Shown here one piece after another: positions 51,254-58,990 of a DNA stretch of 64,000 bases. The stretch comes from Candidatus Thiodiazotropha endolucinida. Its GTDB lineage: Bacteria; Pseudomonadota; Gammaproteobacteria; Chromatiales; Chromatiaceae. The translations under genes were made by a program, and so were the position numbers. The notes beneath the pieces were generated by a model, which saw only the letters and a list, made by a program, of their open reading frames with translations, was not told the DNA's origin and made no database searches. Each line of letters starts with the position of its first letter. Position 1 is the first letter of the stretch. The DNA lies in NCBI RefSeq assembly GCF_001715975.1, contig NZ_MARB01000019.1, positions 16,402 to 80,401 of the forward strand. Reading direction: 5' to 3'.

Positions 51254-51378
51254 TAAGTCGGAAGTTCGAACAACCTCGCTTTCGCGCCAGGCGTGATTAG
51301 CACTGCCGGTGATACTTGAAAAAATGGCGCGCCCGGAAGGAATATTCGGGCCGCCGCTACGCGGCGCTGGTCGAATCT
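51254..51378. repeat. tRNA-derived dispersed repeat, copy A
   Basis: Contains AAGTCGGAAGTTCGAA (T-arm-like), GTGATACTTGAAAAAATGGC and CGCCCGGAAGGAATATTCGG followed by GCCGCCGCTACGCGGCG. All three modules recur at 54855-55037 in a different order. The CGCCCGG...TTCG module resembles the complement of a tRNA 3' end. Confidence 0.65.
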
Positions 51379-51425
51379 GTGCTAAAATCGATCTTATTCA
51401 ATAACTTTTCCTAATCGATGAATCC

Positions 51426-52022
51426 ATGGTTTTCAATCAAACTGCCATCATTCTCATTGGATTTCAGAATGATTATTTTCTCAAAGATGGGGCATTGCAT
51501 GGAGCACTTGAGAGTTCAGAGGCAGCAGGTCTCGCTCTGAAAAACACGGTCAATCTCATAAAGCGCCTGAAAGACACACCGACCCTGCTGATTAACACTC
51601 CTATTGTATTTACCAGCGATTATTCCGAAATCACCCAGCCGGTCGGTATCCTGAAAACCATCAAGGAGATAGGGGCGGTCAAGCATGGTACGACAGGTTG
51701 CGAGACCGTGGCTGAAATCAAGGCCTTCAGTGACAGGATCATTACGGTTCCGGGCAAGCGCGGACTGAACGCCTTTTCTAATACATCACTGGAACAATTG
51801 CTGCAATCACACGACATCACCGATGTGGTATTCGCCGGTGCGGTCACATCAATCTGTATTGACACTACCGCCCGCACCGCGCTCGACAAGGGTTATTCAG
51901 TCACCATTCTGAAAGACTGCACCACCGGACGCAGCAGTTTCGAGCAGGAATTTTATTGTGAGGAGATATTTCCGCTCTATGCCGAAGCCATCACCTCATC
52001 GCAGATGACCGAGCAACTATAA
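51426..52022 (+). CDS. Isochorismatase-family cysteine hydrolase
   Basis: 198-residue cysteine hydrolase. The catalytic triad is visible: Asp15 (GFQNDYF), Lys111 (TVPGKRGLNAF) and Cys144 (VTSICIDTTARTAL). The family includes isochorismatases, nicotinamidases and other amidases; the substrate cannot be told. 14 bases before the diguanylate cyclase/phosphodiesterase gene, so probably co-transcribed. Confidence 0.9.
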   Translation: MVFNQTAIILIGFQNDYFLKDGALHGALESSEAAGLALKNTVNLIKRLKDTPTLLINTPIVFTSDYSEITQPVGILKTIKEIGAVKHGTTGCETVAEIKAFSDRIITVPGKRGLNAFSNTSLEQLLQSHDITDVVFAGAVTSICIDTTARTALDKGYSVTILKDCTTGRSSFEQEFYCEEIFPLYAEAITSSQMTEQL

Positions 52023-52035
52023 ACCGCAATCTACG

Positions 52036-54573
52036 GTGAAAAAGCAGATCACAAGCGACGAATTACAGGCCCAGCTGAACCTGAAACTGCTTGAACGTTT
52101 GCGTACTTCTGAACGCCGCTACAGGGAACTGGTCAGTAATCTCAAACAAATCGTCTTCCAATTGGATCGGGACGGTCGGATGACTTTCCTGAATCTGGCC
52201 TGGGAAAACATCACCGGCACCTCGATCGACAGGGCTGTTCATCTGCCATTGTCTCATTTCCTACCTGAAGCGGATCGCGCCGAATTCGATGCCATTGTGC
52301 ATCAGCTGCTTATAGGCAGTGGGCAGATTTTTTCATTTGAATCTGAGTTGATAGGAGAAAACGATATACGCACCCCGGTCGAAATGACCCTAACGCCGCA
52401 ACTTGAAATTAGTGATGTCACAGGCATTGTCGGAACCATCATCGATGTCACCGAACATAAAGATATGTTGTGCGAACTGAGTCTGAATCGAGAACGCCTG
52501 TTCTTTGCGCTGCAGGGTGCCAACGACGGCTACTGGGACTGGAATCTTGAAACTGACGAGGTTTATTATTCCCCCCGCTGGAAAAGCATGTTGGGCTATC
52601 GGGACGATGAGCTGCTGGAAGACGACCTGACGGTGTGGGAGCAACTGGTACATCCCGATGACAGAGGCACCACATTGAAACAGGTCCGGCAATATCTCGA
52701 CGGTCGCATTGACAAGTTTGAAGTGGAATTCCGCATGCAGCATAAGGCCGGACACTGGGTGAATATTTTATCCAGGGCATCGCTCGCCTGTGATGATAAC
52801 AGCCGCCCCCTGTCGCCTAAACGGTTAGTGGGCACCCATGTCGATGTAACAGAACGCAAACAGATCGAACAAAAACTGCTCAAACAAAACCTTGCGCTGG
52901 AAGCCACCGCCAACGCTATCTTCATCACCGATCCGGATGGCGAGATTGAATGGGCCAACCAGGCCTTCCTCAAGATGTCTGGCTACAACATGGAAGAAGT
53001 ACTGGGGAATAATCCGAAGCAACTGATTTATTCCGGCAAGCAGGAAAATGATTTTTACGAGAATATGTGGCAATCCATCAGTTCAGGACAGGTCTGGCAG
53101 GGTGACCTAATCAACCGCAAGAAAGACGGCAGCCTGTTCGATGTGTTCATGACCATCACGCCGGTGCTGGATGCGCAGGGACAGATCACTAACTACATCG
53201 CGGTAAAGGACGACATCACGCATCGCAAACAGATCGAAAAGGAAGTGGAAGAACTGGCCTTTTATGACCCACTGACCCGTCTACCCAATCGCCGCCTGTT
53301 CATGAGTCACCTGAAACAGGCAATACTCCATAGCCGTCGTCAACTGACCTATTCCGCCCTCCTGTTTATCGATCTGGATCATTTCAAAAATCTCAACGAC
53401 AGTTACGGGCATGATATCGGGGACCTGCTGCTTATCGATGTCGCATCGCGTATCACTTCCTGCCTTCGGGAAGTCGATTTGGTGGCGCGTCTCGGTGGCG
53501 ACGAATTCGTGGTCATACTGGAAAACATGGGTAGAGATTCAGCTGAAATCAACAGCAGTGTCTTGACCATTTGCGAAAAAATTCTGGTTTCAGTGTCCGC
53601 CGAGTCGAACCTTAAGAACATCAGCTACTCAAGCACCTGCAGCATTGGTGTTTGTTTGTTCAGGGATGAATACCCACGCGCGGAAGACATTCTCAAGCGT
53701 GCTGACACCGCCATGTACGAAGCCAAGAAATCAGGCCGTAACAGCGTTCATTTTTTCAATCCGGAGATGCAGCAGGAACTCAAAAGTAGACTCCAACTTG
53801 AGCGTGAACTGGCCTATGCCCTGACACAGAATCAGTTCCGCCTGTTTTATCAATTGATTGTGGATCACGAGCGCAATGTGGTCGGCGCCGAAGCATTGCT
53901 CAGATGGCACCATCCGGACAAAGGCATCATCGGCCCCGACCAGCTTTTCCCCCTGATCGAGCTCAACGGTATGATCGTCCCGATTGGTGAATGGGTGATC
54001 AATGAGGGCATCCACCAATTGCAGCGCTGGCAGAAGGAAAGCTCAACCCGTTCGCTAACCCTGTCTGTCAATATCAGTGCGCTACAGTTCAAAAAACCCG
54101 ATTTCATCAGTAACCTGGCATCGAGCATCGACAGGTACGGCATCGATTGCAATCAACTCTACCTGGAATTGACCGAGAGCACCCTGATCATCAATTTTTC
54201 CAGGACCAATGAAAAGATAGAAAAACTCAATCGCATGGGCATCAAGACCTCGCTTGACGATTTTGGCACCGGTTATTCCTCATTGAGTTATCTGAAACGC
54301 TTCAATGTCTCACAATTAAAAATCGACAGGTCGTTCGTGCAGGACATCCTGGTGGACGAAGGTGATCTCACCATGGTGAGGACCATCATCGAGATGGGCA
54401 GAAATCTCGGTCTTGAGGTCGTTGCAGAAGGTGTCAGCAATGAACAGCAATTCGAGCTACTGAAAAGCTGCGGATGCAAACGCTTCCAGGGCTACTGGAT
54501 TAACCGGCCGTTGCCGATAGAGGACATTGATTCCCTGCTGAGCCCCCTTTCACCTAAATCGAGTGCTTTTTGA
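52036..54573 (+). CDS. PAS-PAS-PAS-GGDEF-EAL c-di-GMP enzyme
   Basis: 845 residues, with no membrane segments. Three PAS domains (about 25-145, 150-280, 285-405), the second with a PAS_3-like NDGYWDWNLETDEVYYSP. GGDEF follows with an intact motif (LGGDEFVV, near 486) and EAL with GAEALLRW (near 619) and DDFGTGYSSL. Both catalytic domains look intact, so it may make and degrade c-di-GMP under PAS control. The start is GTG. The PilZ protein at 14912 is a possible receiver in the same cell. Confidence 0.94.
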   Translation: MKKQITSDELQAQLNLKLLERLRTSERRYRELVSNLKQIVFQLDRDGRMTFLNLAWENITGTSIDRAVHLPLSHFLPEADRAEFDAIVHQLLIGSGQIFSFESELIGENDIRTPVEMTLTPQLEISDVTGIVGTIIDVTEHKDMLCELSLNRERLFFALQGANDGYWDWNLETDEVYYSPRWKSMLGYRDDELLEDDLTVWEQLVHPDDRGTTLKQVRQYLDGRIDKFEVEFRMQHKAGHWVNILSRASLACDDNSRPLSPKRLVGTHVDVTERKQIEQKLLKQNLALEATANAIFITDPDGEIEWANQAFLKMSGYNMEEVLGNNPKQLIYSGKQENDFYENMWQSISSGQVWQGDLINRKKDGSLFDVFMTITPVLDAQGQITNYIAVKDDITHRKQIEKEVEELAFYDPLTRLPNRRLFMSHLKQAILHSRRQLTYSALLFIDLDHFKNLNDSYGHDIGDLLLIDVASRITSCLREVDLVARLGGDEFVVILENMGRDSAEINSSVLTICEKILVSVSAESNLKNISYSSTCSIGVCLFRDEYPRAEDILKRADTAMYEAKKSGRNSVHFFNPEMQQELKSRLQLERELAYALTQNQFRLFYQLIVDHERNVVGAEALLRWHHPDKGIIGPDQLFPLIELNGMIVPIGEWVINEGIHQLQRWQKESSTRSLTLSVNISALQFKKPDFISNLASSIDRYGIDCNQLYLELTESTLIINFSRTNEKIEKLNRMGIKTSLDDFGTGYSSLSYLKRFNVSQLKIDRSFVQDILVDEGDLTMVRTIIEMGRNLGLEVVAEGVSNEQQFELLKSCGCKRFQGYWINRPLPIEDIDSLLSPLSPKSSAF

Positions 54574-54586
54574 ATGAAATCTTGGA

Positions 54587-54776
54587 AGTATCGCCTTGGT
54601 ATCAGTTCAGGGGAACAGGCGTTCCGCTGGAAATGCGCAAAGCCCTGCTGGGAAATGCTAACGGGGATATCACGACCCATTACACGGCAGCGGAACGGCA
54701 AGCGCTGCTGAATACCGCTGAAATGATCGTTGATCGTAGCAACGCCCAGACCCCCACCCTGAAAATGGTCGGTTGA
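54587..54776 (+). pseudogene. C-terminal remnant of a tyrosine recombinase (integrase)
   Basis: About 60 codons reading GTGVPLEMRKALLGNANGDI then TTHYTAAERQALLNTAE, matching the C-terminal end of phage/island integrases (the HxNGDITTHYSAAE region with the catalytic Tyr). The rest of the gene is missing, and the frame overlaps the end of the preceding gene. It marks the left side of a region with island-like content. Confidence 0.7.
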
Positions 54777-54854
54777 AGTAAAGGATTTATCGGAAAACTG
54801 TCGGGAAAGGAAAAAGCGCTAGCCACTAAATAAGCGTTAACTCTTAGATCTATA

Positions 54855-55037
54855 TGGTGCGCCCGGAGGGATTATTCGGATCGATGGTCCTCACCCCAGC
54901 GGGGCCGCCGCTGCGCGGTGTTCTGCACGCCTGCGGCGCTGGTCGAACCGGCTCTTTGAAGTCGGAGGTTCGAATACTCTCGATTCTTCTTTTGGCGCGA
55001 TTTGCAATACAGGTGATACTTGAGAAAATGGCGCGCC
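54855..55037. repeat. tRNA-derived dispersed repeat, copy B
   Basis: Modules: GGTGCGCCCGGAGGGATTAT (complement of a tRNA 3'-end-like sequence), GCCGCCGCTGCGCGG, GAAGTCGGAGGTTCGAATAC (T-arm-like), then AGGTGATACTTGAGAAAATG. The same modules are in copy A at 51254. No functional tRNA can be folded. The surrounding gap 54777-55262 otherwise holds only a 14-base palindrome TTGTTGTACAACAA at 55153-55166. Confidence 0.65.
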
Positions 55038-55262
55038 ATTACAGACGTGTCTGGGCACTGGTCCGAAGAATTCGAAATTCCGTTTGGACGTACTGTGAGA
55101 GTACCAGATAAGTCTAAGCGCAGATCATAATTTATAACTATTAATCAGTACGTTGTTGTACAACAATGGTTCATTCCTATAACAAGCATTAAACAAATCA
55201 ATGACTCTCGGTTTCAGCATTGAAATATCAAGACCTGTAACCAGGCTCTCACATTGTCTTAA

Positions 55263-55622
55263 TTAATCATTTCGGCATACGACCTCTCCTTCTTCTTCCA
55301 GAAGTCGAGAGAGGTCTTCTTTGTGTATTCCGGATTCGTCACTCATTCCCATTACAGCCATGAAGATTGCTTTGGTATTTTCATTACTGCTATCTGCCGA
55401 AACAAAACAACTCCTACCCTTCCTATAGATCACTACTAATCCTGATATTTCAAGGATTTGAGTATGCTTCGTTATATGGTTCGATGGGAGTGAGAGGGCG
55501 TTAGCTATTTCACCAACGCATATTGGTGTTTGTATAGCAAGAAGCAAACGCATGATACGGAATCTTATGTTATCAGCCAGCGCTTGAAAAGGCCAGGTTT
55601 GTTTCAGTCTCGTCATCTGCAT
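55263..55622 (-). CDS. ArsR-family winged-helix regulator
   Basis: 119-residue ArsR/SmtB-type DNA-binding protein: FQALADNIRFRIMRLLLAIQ, ICVGEIANALSLPSNHITKH and LEISGLVVIYRKGRSCFV form the winged helix. The metal-binding CxC of ArsR is absent, so the signal is unknown. A Met two residues in (55616) is an equally good start. No obvious target gene adjoins it. Confidence 0.85.
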   Translation of the reverse strand: MQMTRLKQTWPFQALADNIRFRIMRLLLAIQTPICVGEIANALSLPSNHITKHTQILEISGLVVIYRKGRSCFVSADSSNENTKAIFMAVMGMSDESGIHKEDLSRLLEEEGEVVCRND

Positions 55623-56746
55623 AATCGATCACCTAGTCAATAAATGCTAAGTTCACAGTTTCACCCATACACTTGATCAATAGCATTACTGATTATTCTT
55701 TATCTCAGTAACTAATTTACCTATTTAACAGGTTGTGCAGTGCACGCATTCTTTGTGAGCGTGTGCAAATCTCTGCACTGGTAGCTGACACTATAAGCAG
55801 ATGTGATAGATTGTGTGCTTTCTATCATTTTATAGGTAACAAGGATTTTGATTCTGCTTACTAAGATAGAACACAGCCCACATCTAACTAGATGTCCAGT
55901 CAGTAGTTGTACTCCATTCATAGCGGTTGAACGGGACGTGCCAAAGATTATGTAGTGACTGCACTGCGATGGTTCATCGGCTTTTGAGGTTTATGTGAAA
56001 GCGTTAAGCGCGCTGCTCATGAACCTCTGCCGACGTTGGCGAAACGCCGGGGCTGGAACACACCAATAAAATTACGATCAGTCCTCCAAGCAAAGCGTGG
56101 GATGGAAATCGTCATTTGTCTTGTTTTTGACGGATCGAATGCCCCTCAATTATTACCTCAAATCCCAGGAAGCGCAGGGGGGGCTTTCCCAGCTCGAAAG
56201 GGGCGCCGGAAAACGCGAGCAACTCGTTTGCAGCAGAGGAAAGGCTTTTCTCCACCAGAAAAACTTCTCCTCAGTCACGCAGACTCTACTGCGCACTGGA
56301 TTAGTGTTAACAGGCCCTAGTACATCATCTGTAACCAACTCACACCCTGTCGGCTTTTTCTTACAAATGCCTTTGCCGTTAGAACCTCGTCCTTAATACC
56401 ACCTCGATGGGTGGATAGATACACACGAAGATGTACAAGCCTGTGCCGGCTAGGAAGGCAGCTACTCCATTCATGTTGTGACCTAAGGTGGGAATTCGCG
56501 CTCTCTCCATCCTCCCAGACGGCCCATGAAATGCCGCATATGAGCTGCAGCCTCCCGAAACCGGGGAGTTAAAATGAGACTAACTGCGAGATTTTAACTA
56601 GCAGCTAAAAGCGAAGCCGAACTGCACGGACTACTGAGGAAACCTTCATCGACCTGGCGCAAAAGGGACCCCACTCACAGAAGCGCCGCAATGCCCTGGC
56701 AACTATCGAGAATATTCAGAATGAGCTTGCATACAGGATATTGTCC
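55623..56746. other. Gene-poor region with repeat remnants
   Basis: More than 1.1 kb without a convincing gene. 55623-55930 is AT-rich. 56030-56320 holds short overlapping frames next to a dispersed repeat and looks like a decayed element. 56400-56740 includes a small hairpin CTCCCGAAACCGGGGAG near 56550 and a frame reading EETFIDLAQKGPHSQKRRNA that could be the end of a lost gene. Confidence 0.4.
56297..56319 (-). repeat. Dispersed repeat, TAGGGCCTGTTAACA family
   Basis: On the minus strand TAGGGCCTGTTAACACTAAT then CCA, identical over this length to the 14824 and 26008 copies. It ends the decayed-element region 56030-56320. Confidence 0.75.
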
Positions 56747-56775
56747 TTGACATTATTCTTACCAGTGGTAATATT
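56747..56775 (+). promoter_or_regulatory. Sigma-70-type promoter of the six-gene operon
   Basis: A perfect -35 TTGACA (56747-56752), a 17-base spacer and a -10 AATATT (56770-56775). Operator 1 lies inside the spacer and operator 2 just downstream. AGGAGG at 56797-56802 provides a strong ribosome site for the first gene. Confidence 0.7.
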
Positions 56776-56791
56776 TTCTTACCACCAGTAA
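56759..56791. promoter_or_regulatory. Pair of 13-bp palindromic operators
   Basis: Operator 1 TTACCAGTGGTAA (56759-56771) and operator 2 TTACCACCAGTAA (56779-56791); the complement of operator 2, TTACTGGTGGTAA, matches operator 1 at 11 of 13 positions. Centres are 20 bases apart, two helical turns, and they straddle the promoter. The XRE protein encoded second in the operon is the obvious candidate repressor. Confidence 0.75.
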
Positions 56792-56807
56792 GGAATAGGA
56801 GGTCTAT

Positions 56808-57089
56808 ATGCCGAAATTAGATATAGAACAGATAGTTATCGCTTGCATTCAAGAAAACATGGAGCTTTCGTGTGAAGAGGTGCCCACTATTACCATGAAT
56901 ACCAATCCTGCCAATGATTTGTGTGGCTTTGACAGCCTGAGAACCTTGGAAGTACTCATTGGTATTGAAGAGCGCCTGGAATGTGAATTACCGCCGGACA
57001 AGGTATTTTCAGGCATGAAATATGAAGATATGACTATTAGCTCCCTAGTGACCTCAATCCAAAAAATAAAACAGGAAAGCATGTCATGA
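56808..57089 (+). CDS. Acyl-carrier-protein-like protein
   Basis: 93 residues, acidic and helical. DLCGFDSLRTLEVLIGIEER matches the carrier-protein signature (G-x-D-S-L followed by a helix), with Ser43 as the expected phosphopantetheine attachment site, and ECELPPDKVFSGMKYEDMTI the later helices. It would carry an acyl or aminoacyl group, but no ligase or transferase for loading is obvious here. First gene of the operon with AGGAGG; its stop overlaps the next start (ATGTCATGA region, 4 bases). Confidence 0.75.
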   Translation: MPKLDIEQIVIACIQENMELSCEEVPTITMNTNPANDLCGFDSLRTLEVLIGIEERLECELPPDKVFSGMKYEDMTISSLVTSIQKIKQESMS

Positions 57090-57427
57090 GCAAAGAAGAC
57101 ATCGCGAACCGTCTACGCTCTGCCCGAGAAATGGCTGGATTGTCACAAGGTCAAGCCGCAAAAAAACTTGGGATGCATCGCCCAACTATCAGTGAGATTG
57201 AGGCCGGTAGGCGAAACGTCAAATCTAATGAGGTGGTTGAATTTGCTAACCTTTATGGCATTGAAGTCAGCTGGATAACCGAGGGGATTGTAAGTGAAGA
57301 CAAAATAGACCAATCCATCTTAGCAGCTGCAAGAGAATTAAGTGCCATGAAGGATGAGGATATAGAGACACTGATTAACACGATTAAGATGATCAAAAGC
57401 TCGGGAAACAAGGATGGAAAAGATTAG
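57086..57427 (+). CDS. XRE-family transcriptional regulator
   Basis: 113 residues. The N-terminal Cro/CI helix-turn-helix is clear (LRSAREMAGLSQGQAAKKLG and HRPTISEIEAGRRNVKSNE). The C-terminal half is a helical tail (ILAAARELSAMKDEDIETLI). It overlaps the ACP-like gene by four bases and the metallopeptidase gene by 14. XRE plus ImmA/IrrE pairs usually form a repressor cleaved on stress; the two operators upstream fit autoregulation. Confidence 0.92.
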   Translation: MSKEDIANRLRSAREMAGLSQGQAAKKLGMHRPTISEIEAGRRNVKSNEVVEFANLYGIEVSWITEGIVSEDKIDQSILAAARELSAMKDEDIETLINTIKMIKSSGNKDGKD

Positions 57428-58247
57428 AGCCGCTCAGGTAACTGCCAAAGCCTTAAAAACGCGAAAGACCTTTCTTGGTGTCTCTCCTCATTTAGCCATT
57501 TGCCCCTATGCTCTATGCGAAGCAATGGGTTTTGATCTTCGTTTCGTGAACATACCCTCTTTTGAGGGTATGTATGTTGCCAGCCAGAATCTAGTACTTA
57601 TATCTGCTGAGCGCCCTGAGGGGAGGAAGCATTTTACCTGTGCGCATGAAATCGGCCATCATGTGCTTGGACATGGCACAATTATTGATGAAATTCTTGA
57701 GTGTGGATCAAGCAATGAAGAGGAGCTTGAAGCTGATTTTTTTGCCAGTATGCTTCTCATGCCATCTTCTGCAATTACACGGAGCATGATTCGTTACGGA
57801 ATCGAAGCGAATAATTTAACTCCTAAGGATTGCTACATATTAGCGAAATACTTTGGTGTTTCCTATCAGGCTTTTATCACACATATTTACAGTAATCTAC
57901 GGCTCTTCAATTACAGGCACTATCAAACCCTAAAAAAAGGCAATCTGCCTGGGATTCGTTTTGAAATCTGCGGACTAGATACCAAGCAGCAGATTTTCTC
58001 TATCGGAGATTGGTGGGAAGAAAAGGCACTGGAGCTGGAGGTCGGTAATTATATTGTGACTGATCAACCGCTACTGGTAGATGGGCCAGACTTACTGGAG
58101 ATCGAAGATGTACAGAAAAATATATTGAAAGCTAAATCCCCTGGTATAACGCGGGTGTACAACGGCACATGGAGTCGTTTTGTAAAAATCAGTCGTCATA
58201 AATTTCAGGGATTTTACCAATATAAATATGATGAGGAAGAAGAATGA
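57414..58247 (+). CDS. ImmA/IrrE-family metallopeptidase
   Basis: 277 residues. The zinc motif is CAHEIGHHVLGHG (HExxH, residues 78-82) with the downstream ELEADFFASMLLMP supplying the third ligand, as in ImmA/IrrE (COG2856). A C-terminal domain of about 110 residues (FEICGLDTKQQIFSIGDWWE, ISRHKFQGFYQYKY) is not recognised. By analogy it would cleave the XRE repressor when activated, switching on the operon. Overlaps both neighbours. Confidence 0.9.
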   Translation: MEKIRAAQVTAKALKTRKTFLGVSPHLAICPYALCEAMGFDLRFVNIPSFEGMYVASQNLVLISAERPEGRKHFTCAHEIGHHVLGHGTIIDEILECGSSNEEELEADFFASMLLMPSSAITRSMIRYGIEANNLTPKDCYILAKYFGVSYQAFITHIYSNLRLFNYRHYQTLKKGNLPGIRFEICGLDTKQQIFSIGDWWEEKALELEVGNYIVTDQPLLVDGPDLLEIEDVQKNILKAKSPGITRVYNGTWSRFVKISRHKFQGFYQYKYDEEEE

Positions 58248-58990
58248 TCATCCAGGGAGAAAATGTAACTGAATGCTGGTTGAAGACCTTAATTGCTATG
58301 GCTGATGGCCCTCATTGGGAGCTTTCACCGTTTATTGCGCATTTTAAAACTGGGAGTAAAACTCCTGTCTATGCCGATGAATTGGAAAGTGATTTGAATG
58401 TTTATCTGGAAAGTGTTGGTCAGCCACACATAAATACTACAGCTGGTACGATTTTCCCTCAAAGCCTAACAGGTGGAAGCGAAGATGTGTTTGATCGTTT
58501 TGATCGCATATGGAAATATATAAAAAAGGACAAGCGTAATTACAAAGGCCACTATTTTAGACGACTTGTCGCTTATAATGAACAAAATGGCCGACGTGTT
58601 AACCAGCTCAAGCACATAATCGAAACATATAACGGCATAGAAGGTGTCCGTCATCCGGTTCATCGGCGGTCGGCACTAATTGCATTGACCTTCGACCCTA
58701 CCGTAGATCACACTGCACAGCCATTGCGCGGTTTCCCTTGCCTCCAGCAAATCTGTCTTGTCCCTAAGAATGATGGCGAGGTGACGCTTAATGCCATATA
58801 CGCTATGCAACATCTTGCGGACAGAGCGTATGGTAATTATGTTGGACTGGAGAATCTAGGCCACTTCATGGCGGGCGAGATGGGCCTAGAGCTCGTTGAG
58901 GTAAACTGTATCGCAAGCGTATTGGAGCTTGGAAAGATGAAAAAGTCAGTAGCAAAAGAATTCGCGGAAAAATACAAACAATATGTCTAA
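58244..58990 (+). CDS. Thymidylate-synthase-like protein
   Basis: 248 residues. The second half follows the thymidylate synthase/dCMP hydroxymethylase pattern: a candidate nucleophile Cys166 in RGFPCLQQICLVP, then LNAIYAMQHLADRAYGNYVG and LENLGHFMAGEMGLELVEV, aligning with the family's RSxDxxxGxPxN and GLxxG regions. Several usual residues differ, so activity may be altered. In phages such enzymes make 5-hydroxymethylpyrimidine nucleotides. The assignment is by eye and needs profile confirmation. It overlaps the metallopeptidase stop by four bases and the next start by eight. Confidence 0.65.
   Translation: MIIQGENVTECWLKTLIAMADGPHWELSPFIAHFKTGSKTPVYADELESDLNVYLESVGQPHINTTAGTIFPQSLTGGSEDVFDRFDRIWKYIKKDKRNYKGHYFRRLVAYNEQNGRRVNQLKHIIETYNGIEGVRHPVHRRSALIALTFDPTVDHTAQPLRGFPCLQQICLVPKNDGEVTLNAIYAMQHLADRAYGNYVGLENLGHFMAGEMGLELVEVNCIASVLELGKMKKSVAKEFAEKYKQYV

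Noticed and set aside
54855-55037. Possible functional tRNA gene
   Set aside because: T-arm-like and 3'-end-like words occur, but no acceptor or anticodon stem can be formed.
55721-55921. 66-codon minus-strand frame upstream of the ArsR-type gene
   Set aside because: No ribosome site or recognisable feature.
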